Shown in pieces: positions 1-8,719 of a stretch of 64,000 nucleotides of DNA. This DNA comes from CAZNPL01 sp964574815 (lineage in GTDB: Bacteria; Planctomycetota; Phycisphaerae; UBA1845). The position numbers and the translations under genes were made by a program. Location of the stretch: positions 124,001 through 188,000 of the forward strand of contig CAZNPL010000007.1 of NCBI GenBank assembly GCA_964574815.1, given 5' to 3'. Under the pieces are notes generated by a model, which had not been told where the DNA came from, did not search any database, and worked only from the letters and a program-made list of their open reading frames with translations. Positions within the stretch are counted from its first letter, which is position 1. Each line of letters begins with the position of its first letter.

Positions 1-2
1 CC

Positions 3-407
3 TCATGCACAATCGAAACCTGTTGTGATCTTCGCGACGACCGCATCGAGGCCGACGCAACTCAGCTTCAACGCGCGCTTCTCAATCTGATCGCGAACGC
101 AATCGAAGCCGCCGGATCGTCGGGACGCGTGGCGATCCACGTCGGATCGGACGGCGACCCGCTCCGCCCCATTTGCATCCGCGTCTCGGACAACGGCCCC
201 GGCGTGCCGCCCGAGATGCGCGACCGGATCTTTAATCCTTTTTTCACAACCAAGGACTCGGGGACGGGACTCGGGCTCGCCATCGTACATCGCATCGTCG
301 AACTGCATGACGGGAGGATTGCCCTGGCCGACGGCGAGGGCGGGGCAGCGTTTGTGCTCAGTCTTCCAAGGCAATGCCCGGCCAAGCCGGACGGAAAGAC
401 GAACTGA
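3..407 (+). CDS. Sensor histidine kinase, C-terminal part (cut by window edge)
   Basis: This is the 3' end of a two-component sensor kinase; the reading frame is open from the first bases, so the gene begins upstream of the window. The visible part is the HATPase_c domain. It has an N-box (LLNLIANAIEAAG), a G1 box (VSDNGPGVP), an F-box (FNPFFTTK) and a G2 box (GTGLGLAIV). The stop codon overlaps the ATG of the next gene (TGATG), so the two are probably translationally coupled as a kinase-regulator pair. Adjacent flagellar genes and a sigma-54 promoter suggest a FlgS/FleS-like role. The sensor domain is not visible, so the signal is unknown. Confidence 0.9.
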   Translation, partial: SCTIETCCDLRDDRIEADATQLQRALLNLIANAIEAAGSSGRVAIHVGSDGDPLRPICIRVSDNGPGVPPEMRDRIFNPFFTTKDSGTGLGLAIVHRIVELHDGRIALADGEGGAAFVLSLPRQCPAKPDGKTN

Positions 408-1801
408 TGGCTGAAATCTGTGTCGTTGATGACAAAGCGGTGTTGCGCGACTCGGTGGCCGCCACTCTGGAGCGCGCCGATCACCGCGTGACAACTTTCG
501 CCGAGCCGGGCGAGGCGTTGCAGTCGCTATGCAAGCTCCGTTACGACCTCATCCTCACCGATCTCAAGATGCCGGGGATGGACGGACTGGAACTCATTCG
601 GGCGCTGCGTGAGGCCAAATGTGAAGCACCTGTGATCGTCATGACTGCCTACGGCACGGTAGACAGAGCGGTCGAGGCCATGAAGCTCGGGGCGTTTGAC
701 TTCATCCAGAAGCCGTTCGAGGCTGACAGCCTCGCGCTTCACGTTGAGCGCGCCCTGCATCACCACCGTCTCTGTGTGGAGAACGAGGCGCTCAAGGCCT
801 CGTTGGACGATCTCAGAAACGACCGCCTGATGGTAGGCGATGGTGAGGCAATGCAGCGTGTGCGCACGCAGATCGCGCAGTATGGTGCCAGCGATGCCAG
901 CGTGCTTATCACCGGCGAGTCGGGGACGGGAAAGGAGCTTGCGGCCGCTGCAATTCACGCCGCTTCCGGACGACGCGAGCGCCCCATGATGTGCCTCAAC
1001 TGTGCGGCGCTTTCAGCGAACCTACTGGAGAGCGAGCTGTTCGGACACGAAAAAGGGGCCTTCACCGGAGCGGATCGCCAGCGAAAGGGGCGATTCGAAC
1101 TGGCACACAACGGCACTCTTTTACTCGATGAGATCTCCGAGATGGCGCTGCCGTTGCAGTCCAAGCTGCTTCGCGTGCTTCAGGAAGGCGAGTTCGAACG
1201 GGTCGGCAGCAGCTGCACCATGCGGGCGGACGTACGCGTCATCGCCACCACCAACCGAGATCTTTCCGAGTGGATTGCAAAGAAACGATTTCGCGCCGAT
1301 CTCTATTACCGGCTCAACGTGCTGCCGTTGAACCTGCCGCCTTTGCGCGAACGTCGCGAAGACATCCCCGCCATCACCGCCTATTTCCTCGACCGGCTCG
1401 CCCGCAGCGCCGGCAGGGCCCCACTGGCTGTTGAGTCGCAGGCGATGGCATTGCTCCAGGAATACGCCTGGCCGGGGAACGTTCGCGAACTCGAAAATGT
1501 CTGCCAACGCGCGGTGGCAACCGCCCAAAGCGACGCGCTCCGCGTGACCGAAGTCGAGCGCTGGGTGCGCGTGGACGCTGCGACCGGCGCTATGGAATTC
1601 AGGAATCTTCGCCCAGGCCGTCTGCTCGAAGACATGGAACGGCAGTTGATCGAGCAAACCCTCAAGCAGTACGCCGGCCATCGCGCCAAGTCCGCCAAGG
1701 CGTTGGGCATGGGTGTGCGGACGCTGGGGCTGAAGCTGAAACAGTGGCGCGAGCAGGACGCGGCGGACCGGCGCAGCCGCGAACTTCAAGGTGCCTTCTG
1801 A
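407..1801 (+). CDS. Sigma-54-dependent response regulator (NtrC/FlgR family)
   Basis: This 464-residue protein has the full three-domain layout of an NtrC-class activator. The receiver domain carries the acidic pair D8/D9, phospho-acceptor D52, T80 and K102. The AAA+ domain has Walker A GESGTGKE (170-177), the sigma-54 contact loop GAFTGA (217-222) and Walker B LLLDEISEM. A Fis-type helix-turn-helix closes the protein (around AKALGMGVRTLGLKLKQW). The start at 407 is chosen because it overlaps the kinase stop and begins at the conserved receiver strand. Its likely target is the sigma-54 promoter about 100 bases downstream, before flgB, which makes it a probable master regulator of the flagellar cluster. 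The phosphorylation partner is inferred from position. Confidence 0.93.
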   Translation: MAEICVVDDKAVLRDSVAATLERADHRVTTFAEPGEALQSLCKLRYDLILTDLKMPGMDGLELIRALREAKCEAPVIVMTAYGTVDRAVEAMKLGAFDFIQKPFEADSLALHVERALHHHRLCVENEALKASLDDLRNDRLMVGDGEAMQRVRTQIAQYGASDASVLITGESGTGKELAAAAIHAASGRRERPMMCLNCAALSANLLESELFGHEKGAFTGADRQRKGRFELAHNGTLLLDEISEMALPLQSKLLRVLQEGEFERVGSSCTMRADVRVIATTNRDLSEWIAKKRFRADLYYRLNVLPLNLPPLRERREDIPAITAYFLDRLARSAGRAPLAVESQAMALLQEYAWPGNVRELENVCQRAVATAQSDALRVTEVERWVRVDAATGAMEFRNLRPGRLLEDMERQLIEQTLKQYAGHRAKSAKALGMGVRTLGLKLKQWREQDAADRRSRELQGAF

Positions 1802-1901
1802 CGCGCGGATCTTGCGCGTTGAACGCGACAACGCGCCGTATTTGCGCGGCGCACGTGGAGGGCAAGCACAGCCGAGGGGCTGAAAACCGCGATCCGGCAC
1901 C

Positions 1902-1918
1902 TTGGCATGGATCGTGCG
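1902..1918 (+). promoter_or_regulatory. Sigma-54 (-24/-12) promoter upstream of flgB
   Basis: The site reads TTGGCATGGATCGTGCG. It agrees with the consensus TTGGCACGGNNNTTGCW at all but three fixed positions. The invariant GG (1904-1905) and GC (1916-1917) are separated by exactly 10 bases. It lies between the NtrC-family regulator gene and flgB, about 75 bases before the flgB start. This predicts transcription of the flagellar genes by sigma-54 RNA polymerase under control of the upstream regulator. Confidence 0.75.
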
Positions 1919-1991
1919 AAACGACCGTCGGGTCAGGCCGCGTTCGCGCCCTATGCGCGATGTCGACCGACTCTGTTACGAGGAACAGTGC

Positions 1992-2426
1992 ATGTACCTG
2001 GCCAACTTGACCAACCGCGGCGCCGTGCCCGCCTTGCTCAACACCCTGGCGTTCGCCGAAGCACGCCACCGCATGCTCGCCGAGAACATCGCGAACTGGC
2101 AGACGCCGGGTTACAAGGCCAAGAACCTCGACGTGAAGGGCTTCCAGCGGGCGTTGCGCCAGGCGCTCGACGAAAAGGGCAAGGACGCCGCCAAGCCGTT
2201 CGTGCTCCGCGACACGCCGCAGGTCGGCACCCGCGCGGATGGGACGCTTCGTGTCACACCCACGTGCACGGCGCCCGGCAATGTTCTGTTCCACGACGGC
2301 ACCAACGCCTCGATCGACCGCATGATGACGGATCTGGCCGACAACGCCATGACGCACCAGGCCGCGACGCAGCTTTTGAAAGGACGATTCGACTCTGTCC
2401 GCAAGGCAATCCGCGGCCAGCTCTAA
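1992..2426 (+). CDS. flgB: Flagellar basal-body proximal rod protein FlgB
   Basis: This 144-residue protein matches the FlgB family in length and layout. The N-terminal rod motif appears as FAEARHRMLAENIANWQTPGYK, with the typical ANxxTPGYK pattern in slightly altered form (key residues N, P, G, Y). The C-terminal amphipathic helix ends the protein. The ATG at 1992 is preferred because AGGA lies seven bases upstream; longer in-frame readings would run into the sigma-54 promoter. FlgB forms part of the proximal rod in the periplasm and is exported by the flagellar type III apparatus. It opens the long flagellar operon. Confidence 0.93.
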   Translation: MYLANLTNRGAVPALLNTLAFAEARHRMLAENIANWQTPGYKAKNLDVKGFQRALRQALDEKGKDAAKPFVLRDTPQVGTRADGTLRVTPTCTAPGNVLFHDGTNASIDRMMTDLADNAMTHQAATQLLKGRFDSVRKAIRGQL

Positions 2427-2441
2427 ACGGAGTAAAGGGAC

Positions 2442-2855
2442 ATGTTCGGAGCATTGGACATCAGCGCATCGGCCCTCACCGCCCAGCGGGCCAACCTCGA
2501 CGTGATCGCGGGCAACGTGGCGAATATGTACACCACCCGCGGCTTGAACGGTGAGCCCTATCGCCGACGGGTCGCGTTATTTGCGCCGGGCGACCCCGGT
2601 ACGGGCAAAAGCGCCCCCGGCGTGCACATTCGCAAGGTAGCGCACGACCCGAGCCCCTTCCGAAAGGAGTTCGACCCCTCCCACCCGGACGCCATCACGT
2701 CCGGTCCGGACAGAGGCTACGTGCTGATGCCGAACGTCGATCTGAGTACCGAGATGGTCAATGCCATGGCCGCCGCTCGGGCCTACGAGGCCAACGTCAC
2801 CGTGATGGAGATCACTAAGACCATGGCGTCGTCTTCGCTGCGACTTCTGGGTTGA
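2442..2855 (+). CDS. flgC: Flagellar basal-body proximal rod protein FlgC
   Basis: At 137 residues this is a normal-length FlgC. It starts MFGALDISASALTAQR and has the rod signature NLDVIAGNVANMYTTR, where the usual ANANT is varied. The C-terminal helix NAMAAARAYEANVTVMEITK is the D0 helix shared by rod and hook proteins. GGAG lies upstream of the ATG. It follows flgB by 15 bases and precedes fliE. The product assembles with FlgB and FliE in the rod. Confidence 0.94.
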   Translation: MFGALDISASALTAQRANLDVIAGNVANMYTTRGLNGEPYRRRVALFAPGDPGTGKSAPGVHIRKVAHDPSPFRKEFDPSHPDAITSGPDRGYVLMPNVDLSTEMVNAMAAARAYEANVTVMEITKTMASSSLRLLG

Positions 2856-2874
2856 GAGGGAGTGACTTCAAGCA

Positions 2875-3204
2875 ATGAGCACCGACCCGTTCACGATTGC
2901 GGATCTGACCAACCTTCAGCGGGCCGGGCGCGCACCGGGCGCCCCCAGCGCCGCGCCGCCGGCACCCGCATCCGCGCCGCAAGGTAAGTCCTTCGCGGAC
3001 GTCATCATCGACAGCCTCAACGAGGTCAATCGACTGCAGACCGAGGCCGACCAGGGAGTCCAGAAGCTACTGACCGGCGAGACCCATAACGTGGCGGAAG
3101 TGCTGGCCGCCTCCAACAAGGCCGGCATAGCGTTCGACCTGCTCATGGAAGTGCGGAACAAGCTGGTCGACGCCTATCAGGAGATTCAACAGATGCGCGT
3201 GTGA
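2875..3204 (+). CDS. fliE: Flagellar hook-basal body complex protein FliE
   Basis: This 109-residue protein has an Ala/Pro-rich N-terminus followed by the conserved FliE core. KSFADVIIDSLNEVN and the C-terminal KAGIAFDLLMEVRNKLVDAY are typical of the family, which links the MS ring to the rod. Its place between flgC and fliF is the usual one in many phyla. About 20 bases separate it from flgC. Confidence 0.93.
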   Translation: MSTDPFTIADLTNLQRAGRAPGAPSAAPPAPASAPQGKSFADVIIDSLNEVNRLQTEADQGVQKLLTGETHNVAEVLAASNKAGIAFDLLMEVRNKLVDAYQEIQQMRV

Positions 3205-3282
3205 AGCACGCACGATCGTGTGTCATGCCGGCGCATTCGGGCGCTCGTCGCGTCCGATCCCGCGGGCGACTGATGGATCGAG

Positions 3283-4950
3283 ATGGAAGCACTCAGACAG
3301 CTTATCGCGAGAATCAACGCGCAGATGACCGACCTGACCGCCTCGCAGCGGTTGGCAATCGGCCTGTGCGTCGTGATCATCGCCGGCTCATTTCTCTGGC
3401 TGGCACGCTGGTCCACCGAGCCGGAACTGGTTCGGCTTCTCGAAGAGCCCATGACGACTGAGCAGCTTGCCGCCGCACGGGAGGCGCTCAGCGGCGAGCG
3501 CATCCGCATCGTGGGGGACTCGGTGTTCGTTTCCCCGAGCGATCGGCATGAACTGTTCTGGAAGCTCCAATCCGCCGGCGCCCTTCCGGAAGATACCAGC
3601 GTGACCTTCGCCCGGCTGGTTGAAGACGATTCGCCGTTCCGACCCGAATCCGAGAATCTCTTCCGGCGCCGTGTCGCTCTCCAAAATGAACTCGCCAAGG
3701 TGATCGCATCGTCGAAAGGCGTCAAGAGAGCCGAAGTCTTCATTACCGACACGAACAACCGCCGCATCAACGCGCCCAACCAAAAGCCCAGCGCATCAAT
3801 TCATATCACCCTCGCGGCCGCCCAGGAACTTGATCAAGACATGGTCACCGCCTGTGCGTCGATCGTCGCCGGCGCAGTGCCCGGGCTCCTGCCTCATCGC
3901 GTCTCGGTTATCGATGGCACGACGCTGCGAACCTACACGCCGCCCGACCCCGAGGATGCCTTCGCCCACAGCCTCCTGCAGGAAGCCAGAAAGAACGAGG
4001 AGCATCTGAGCGACAAGCTAGAGGCGCAATTGTCCTATATTCCGGGTGTGCGGGTAGCCGTTACGGTGCAGCTCGATCCCGCCAGGACACAGCGTCGTGA
4101 GTACGAATATGCCAAACCCGCCGTCGCGGAGGAGGAAACCAGCACAACCGAAAGCCGAACGGCGGCGCGCCCCGGAGAGTCCGGTGTCGGCCCCAATGTC
4201 GGACAATCGCTCGCCAGCGCCGCCGGTGGAGAATCCACGACGAGCGACGAGACCCGCACCCGCTTTCAGGACCAGGCGATCAAGGCCGAAACGACTACCG
4301 TCCGAGTTCCACTCACGCGACAGAGGGTATCGGTCGCGATCGGGATTCCCGCAAGCTACGTTGCGGGCGTCGTCAAGCGGATCAGCGGGAGCGACGATGA
4401 GCCCTCCCCCGAGGCCGTCGAAGAACAGTTTCAGCACGAGAGCCATCGGGTGCGGGCCATCGCCAAGAACATCATCATGGCTCGCGACGATCAGGACGTC
4501 ACAGTCGAGCTGTTCACCGATTTGTCGCCCACCGTGACCATGCTTCCAGACGGATCTCTTGTAACCGCAGGCAGCCACGCCGCCGCTGATGTCAATGCTC
4601 TGGGATTGTTACGCGATTATGGTCCACAGGTGGGTTTGACGCTGCTGGCACTCGTTGGCTTGTTCATGATGTTGCGTCTGGTGCGCGGTCCGGCAAGAGG
4701 CGCAAAGCACCGGGAACGCGGGGGCGATTCGGCGAGCGACTTCGAAGGAGAGTCTCCGGAGTCATTTGGAGGTTCATCCGACGCGGTAGGACTCGCCGAG
4801 CCCAGTGAGGGCAGTGCTCTGTTCGGAAAAGAAATCGACGAAGCGTCAGTGCGGGGAAGTGAAATGGCCCGCCAAGTGACGCAGTTCGTGCAGGAGAATC
4901 CGGCGAAGGCGGCCCAGTTGATCCGTCGCTGGACGGATGCGGGACCGTGA
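3283..4950 (+). CDS. fliF: Flagellar MS-ring protein FliF
   Basis: The 555-residue product is the expected size for FliF, the inner-membrane ring on which the basal body is built. One transmembrane segment lies near residues 25-42 (IGLCVVIIAGSFLWLAR) and a second near 447-465 (LTLLALVGLFMMLRLV), with the large periplasmic region between. The conserved YscJ/FliF part includes LARLVEDDSPFRPESENLFRR in altered form and AEVFITDTNNRR. The C-terminal cytoplasmic tail, which binds FliG in other bacteria, is present and ends VQENPAKAAQLIRRWTDAGP, the typical FliG-binding tail. No strong ribosome site is seen before the ATG. Confidence 0.95.
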   Translation: MEALRQLIARINAQMTDLTASQRLAIGLCVVIIAGSFLWLARWSTEPELVRLLEEPMTTEQLAAAREALSGERIRIVGDSVFVSPSDRHELFWKLQSAGALPEDTSVTFARLVEDDSPFRPESENLFRRRVALQNELAKVIASSKGVKRAEVFITDTNNRRINAPNQKPSASIHITLAAAQELDQDMVTACASIVAGAVPGLLPHRVSVIDGTTLRTYTPPDPEDAFAHSLLQEARKNEEHLSDKLEAQLSYIPGVRVAVTVQLDPARTQRREYEYAKPAVAEEETSTTESRTAARPGESGVGPNVGQSLASAAGGESTTSDETRTRFQDQAIKAETTTVRVPLTRQRVSVAIGIPASYVAGVVKRISGSDDEPSPEAVEEQFQHESHRVRAIAKNIIMARDDQDVTVELFTDLSPTVTMLPDGSLVTAGSHAAADVNALGLLRDYGPQVGLTLLALVGLFMMLRLVRGPARGAKHRERGGDSASDFEGESPESFGGSSDAVGLAEPSEGSALFGKEIDEASVRGSEMARQVTQFVQENPAKAAQLIRRWTDAGP

Positions 4951-5021
4951 TCCGGGTAGGGCTTTGGGAATGCTGAGGCCCGTGCCGAAGCCCATCCGGA
5001 TGCTGTCAGGAGACAACGCGC

Positions 5022-6059
5022 GTGGCTGACGGACAGGCGCTCGAACAATCGACCTTTGCAGAGATAAGCGGGCTGAAGAAGGCCGCCATTCTCATGGTCG
5101 CGCTGGGCTCGGAAGCATCGGCGAAGCTCCTGGCCGAACTCGACCATGAGACCGTCGAACACCTCACCCGGGAGATCGCCCTGATCGACAGCATCGAGCC
5201 GGAACGGCGCAACCAGATCGTCGAAGAGTTCTACGGTCTGGCGATGGCCAGCACCTACGTCGAGCACGGCGGCGTCGCTTACGCCCGTTCAGTGCTCGAA
5301 CAGGCGCTCGATCCGGAACAGGCCAGTCGGCTGATCCGCATCATCGAAGGCGAAGTATACAAGCAACCTTTTGCCTTCCTCCAACGCACCGACGCCGCCA
5401 ATCTTCTTACATTCATACAGGATGAACACCCGCAGACGATCGCCCTCATCCTCGCGCACGTTGGTCCCACCAAGGGCAGCGCCATTCTCTCAGGCCTGCC
5501 GCCGGCCAAGCAGTTGGAGGTCGTGGCTCGCGTCGCCAACATGGACCAGATGAACCCGGAGGTCGTCAAGGAGGTTGAGCATGGCCTCGAGTTGCGGCTC
5601 TCCGGCATCGTTTCGCAGACCTTTCAGAAAGTGGGCGGCGTCAACGCCGTCGCCGACATGCTGAACCTGGCCGACCGCGCCACAGAGAAAGGCATTCTGG
5701 AGCTGCTCGAAAACGAAGACCCCGAGCTCGTCGACCAGATCCGCCGCCTCATGTTTGTCTTTGAAGATATCATGCTCGTCAACGACAAAGGCATTCAGGC
5801 CGTGCTCAAAGAAATCGACAACGACGAGCTCGCGCTGGCGCTCAAGACCGCCAGTCCCGAGCTGCGCGACAAGATTTTCAAGAACATGTCCGAACGTGCG
5901 GCCCAGCTTATCAAAGAGGACATGGAATACATGGGCCCCGTCCGCGTGTCGGATGTGGAAGCGGCGCAGCAGAGGATCGTCGACGTTGTCCGCCGTCTCG
6001 AGGACGCCGGCGAAATCATCATTGCAGGTCGCGGTGGTGAGAAGGAACTGGTGGTGTAG
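5022..6059 (+). CDS. fliG: Flagellar motor switch protein FliG
   Basis: This 345-residue protein is a full-length FliG. It starts with GTG, supported by AGGAG nine bases upstream. The N-terminal domain (KKAAILMVALGSEASAKLL), the middle EHPQTIALILAHV motif and the C-terminal torque domain (LMFVFEDIMLVNDKGIQ) are all visible. The charged C-terminal helix that contacts the stator is present (LKTASPELRDKIFKNMSERA). It follows fliF, its binding partner, by about 70 bases. FliG sits on the cytoplasmic face of the MS ring and couples stator force to rotation. Confidence 0.96.
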   Translation: MADGQALEQSTFAEISGLKKAAILMVALGSEASAKLLAELDHETVEHLTREIALIDSIEPERRNQIVEEFYGLAMASTYVEHGGVAYARSVLEQALDPEQASRLIRIIEGEVYKQPFAFLQRTDAANLLTFIQDEHPQTIALILAHVGPTKGSAILSGLPPAKQLEVVARVANMDQMNPEVVKEVEHGLELRLSGIVSQTFQKVGGVNAVADMLNLADRATEKGILELLENEDPELVDQIRRLMFVFEDIMLVNDKGIQAVLKEIDNDELALALKTASPELRDKIFKNMSERAAQLIKEDMEYMGPVRVSDVEAAQQRIVDVVRRLEDAGEIIIAGRGGEKELVV

Positions 6060-6085
6060 CACGACTGGTCCGTGAGGAGACTGGT

Positions 6086-6844
6086 GTGGGAACCGTCATC
6101 AAAGCCAGCAGCGCCACGAAGCTGAAGAATCGCTTCCAGCGTCTCGAGCTGAAGGACCACATGGCCGAGGCGCGCGACGTGCTGGCAGCCGCACGCACCC
6201 GGGCGCAGTCCATCATCGAACAGGCCGAGAAGGACGCGGTCGAGATTCGCAAGCAGGCACACCGGGATGCATACGGCGAGGGGCTTGCCCAGGGCCGTCA
6301 GGCCGGCGAACGCGCCGGGCGCGAAGACGCGCTGACGCAGGCCAAGGAGGAATTCCGGCGGGAACAGGAACACGTGGTCGCTCAACTCAACGCGCTCATC
6401 GCGGATTTGGAATGCCGCAAGCGCGACCTTATTGAAGACGCTCAGCGCGATCTGCTTGCATTCGCCGTCATGATCGCCCGGCGCATCGCCGGGCGCACCG
6501 CAGCGCTGGACCGAAAAGTCGCCGTAACGAACCTCAACAAAGCCCTGGCTCACGTCGGAGCCTGGACCGATTTGGTGCTCCGCGTTCATCCCGACGACGC
6601 GGCCACGGTACGCTCGCACGCTGAAGAAATCCTGCTCAACGCCCGGCAGGCCCGACACGTCAACGTCGTGGAGGAGCCGACCATTGAACCCGGCGGATGC
6701 GTTCTCGAGACGGCGGAAACACGGGTCGACGCGACGCTCGAAGGGCAATTCGCCGCAGTCGTGAACTTGCTCTTGGGCGAGTGGAACCAGGACGGTCGGA
6801 ACGCTGTAGCTCAGGATCAGCCCGCCGGAGACAACGAACCGTGA
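6086..6844 (+). CDS. fliH: Flagellar export ATPase regulator FliH
   Basis: The 252-residue product looks like FliH, the stator-like partner that ties the FliI ATPase to the export gate. A long charged coiled coil (residues about 15-130) contains glycine-spaced repeats such as YGEGLAQGRQAGERAGREDA, typical of FliH. The C-terminal domain has VHPDD and EPGGCVLET, as in FliH/YscL. It starts with GTG and has GAGGAG six bases upstream. Its stop overlaps the fliI start by four bases (GTGA). Confidence 0.9.
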   Translation: MGTVIKASSATKLKNRFQRLELKDHMAEARDVLAAARTRAQSIIEQAEKDAVEIRKQAHRDAYGEGLAQGRQAGERAGREDALTQAKEEFRREQEHVVAQLNALIADLECRKRDLIEDAQRDLLAFAVMIARRIAGRTAALDRKVAVTNLNKALAHVGAWTDLVLRVHPDDAATVRSHAEEILLNARQARHVNVVEEPTIEPGGCVLETAETRVDATLEGQFAAVVNLLLGEWNQDGRNAVAQDQPAGDNEP

Positions 6845-8223
6845 CTGCCGCCCTCTTCGAACAGCAAACCCGACTCGTGGAACGCGCCACGCTGACGCGC
6901 GTCACCGGCCGCGTGGCCGAGCTGGCCGGGCTCACCGTCGTGGCCGACGGGCTGCGTGTGCCGGTGGGCTCGCTGTGCACCATCGAGTCGGCACATGCCG
7001 GAGCCATGCCAGCACAGGTCGTGGGATTTCGCGGCGGACGTTCCCTTCTCATGCCGTTGAGCGAAGCGGCCGGAATGGCCCCTGGGGACGCCGTCACCAG
7101 CTCTTCGACGCTGGAGTCCGTCGGGGTCGGCCGGCAGCTTCTCGGCAGAGTAATCAACGGAATGGGCCGACCGACCGACGGAAAAGGCCCCCTCAGACCC
7201 GAGTGCTACTACCCCGTCTACACCGATGCCCCGCTTGCGCTGTCGCGCCGCCCCATTGAACAACCAGTGGCCACCGGTATCCGCTCGATTGATGCCATGC
7301 ATACCATCGGTCGCGGCCAACGGATGGGACTGTTTGCAGGTACCGGTGTCGGCAAGAGCGTGCTGCTCGGCATGATCGCGCGATACACATCGGCCGACGT
7401 GACCGTCATCGCTCTCGTCGGCGAGCGAGGCCGCGAAGTCGGCGACTTCATCCGCAAAGATCTCACCGAGACAGGCATGAAGAATGCCGTCATGGTCGTC
7501 AGTACCTCCGACGAGTCACCGGTGCTGCGCGTGCGGGCGTGCTTTATCGCAACTGCTGTGGCCGAGTTCTTCCGGGACCAGGGCAATGACGTCCTCCTGC
7601 TCATGGACTCGATGACGCGGGTTGCCATGGCACAGCGGCAGATCGGACTGGCCGCCGGAGAACCGCCCGCGACCAAGGGGTACCCACCCAGCGTATTCGC
7701 CCTGTTGCCGCGCGTGCTCGAACGTGCGGGACGCACCGAGCGGGGGAGCATCACCGGCATTTACACCGTGCTCGTCGAAGGCGACGACATCACCGAGCCG
7801 ATTTCCGACGCCACCCGCGGAGTGCTGGACGGGCACGTTTGGCTGAGTCGGTCGCTTGCCAACGCAGGCCACTACCCCGCCGTCTCCGTCCTCGAAAGCA
7901 TCAGCCGGGTCATGGTGGATGTGGTCGATCCCGAGCAACTGGAGGCCGCCCGAGAGTTCCGGCGCATCCTGGCATTGTGGGGCGAGATTGAGGACCTGGT
8001 CAACATCGGTGCCTATGCCCGCGGCTCGAATCCGCAGTTCGACCTGGCCATCGAAACACGGCCGATGATCGCTGAGTTTCTCCAGCAAAGGATCGATGAG
8101 CGGGCCACGCTGTCGGAAACACGTGAGGCGCTTTTGAAGTTGCACGCTGACATCAAGCGGACTGAGACGCGGCTGTTTGACGCTTCGACCGCCGAAGCGC
8201 CGCCGCAAACGCAACGGAAGTAA
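6841..8223 (+). CDS. fliI: Flagellum-specific ATP synthase FliI
   Basis: FliI is the hexameric ATPase that powers flagellar type III export. The GTG at 6841 is chosen because it overlaps the fliH stop by four bases and gives a 460-residue protein of normal length; an upstream ATG would add an unrelated arginine-rich stretch. Walker A GTGVGKS is at residues 167-173. Walker B is LLLMDSMTRVAMAQR. The family signature PPATKGYPPSVFALLPR is present. It lies between fliH and fliJ as in most flagellar operons. Confidence 0.96.
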   Translation: MTAALFEQQTRLVERATLTRVTGRVAELAGLTVVADGLRVPVGSLCTIESAHAGAMPAQVVGFRGGRSLLMPLSEAAGMAPGDAVTSSSTLESVGVGRQLLGRVINGMGRPTDGKGPLRPECYYPVYTDAPLALSRRPIEQPVATGIRSIDAMHTIGRGQRMGLFAGTGVGKSVLLGMIARYTSADVTVIALVGERGREVGDFIRKDLTETGMKNAVMVVSTSDESPVLRVRACFIATAVAEFFRDQGNDVLLLMDSMTRVAMAQRQIGLAAGEPPATKGYPPSVFALLPRVLERAGRTERGSITGIYTVLVEGDDITEPISDATRGVLDGHVWLSRSLANAGHYPAVSVLESISRVMVDVVDPEQLEAAREFRRILALWGEIEDLVNIGAYARGSNPQFDLAIETRPMIAEFLQQRIDERATLSETREALLKLHADIKRTETRLFDASTAEAPPQTQRK

Positions 8224-8232
8224 GAGAGAGCG

Positions 8233-8715
8233 ATGGCCAGACGATTCGTGTTCCGGCTCGACCCGCTTTTGAAGCTGCGAAAGGCGCGGCAGAAGGACCA
8301 GCAGCGCGTCGTCGCCGATCGCCTGCGGCGCCTCGCCCGGTGCGAGCGCGAACTGGCCGACCTCAATAACGCGCAATCGGCCGCCGTCGCGGATGCCCGT
8401 CGCGTGCGGCGGGAAACGATCATCGACCTTGAATGGACGCTTCAGGAACAGCGCTGGCGCGCTCATCTGCAACGGCGCACCCGATCGAAGGCGGTCGAGT
8501 TGCAGGATCTTCAGCAATTGCTGGACGAGGCGCGTGCGGAACTTGCACAGCGCAACCGTGATGTGAGGGTCCTCGAAAACCTTCGCCAGCGACGATTGGA
8601 GGCGTATCAACGGGATATGAAGCGAGCCGAGCGGGTCGAACTCGACGAGATCGCCATGCAGGTGTTCCTGCACGCCAATCGGGAGACCGGGACACTGATG
8701 CCGGCGATGCGGTGA
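8233..8715 (+). CDS. fliJ: Flagellar export protein FliJ-like
   Basis: This 160-residue protein is almost entirely charged helix. It opens with FVFRLDPLLKLRKARQKDQQ, the typical FliJ start. FliJ is a coiled-coil protein that fits in the FliI ring and contacts FlhA. Sequence similarity in this family is weak, so the call rests on the N-terminal motif, length, coiled-coil character and position straight after fliI. Confidence 0.85.
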   Translation: MARRFVFRLDPLLKLRKARQKDQQRVVADRLRRLARCERELADLNNAQSAAVADARRVRRETIIDLEWTLQEQRWRAHLQRRTRSKAVELQDLQQLLDEARAELAQRNRDVRVLENLRQRRLEAYQRDMKRAERVELDEIAMQVFLHANRETGTLMPAMR

Positions 8716-8719
8716 CGGG

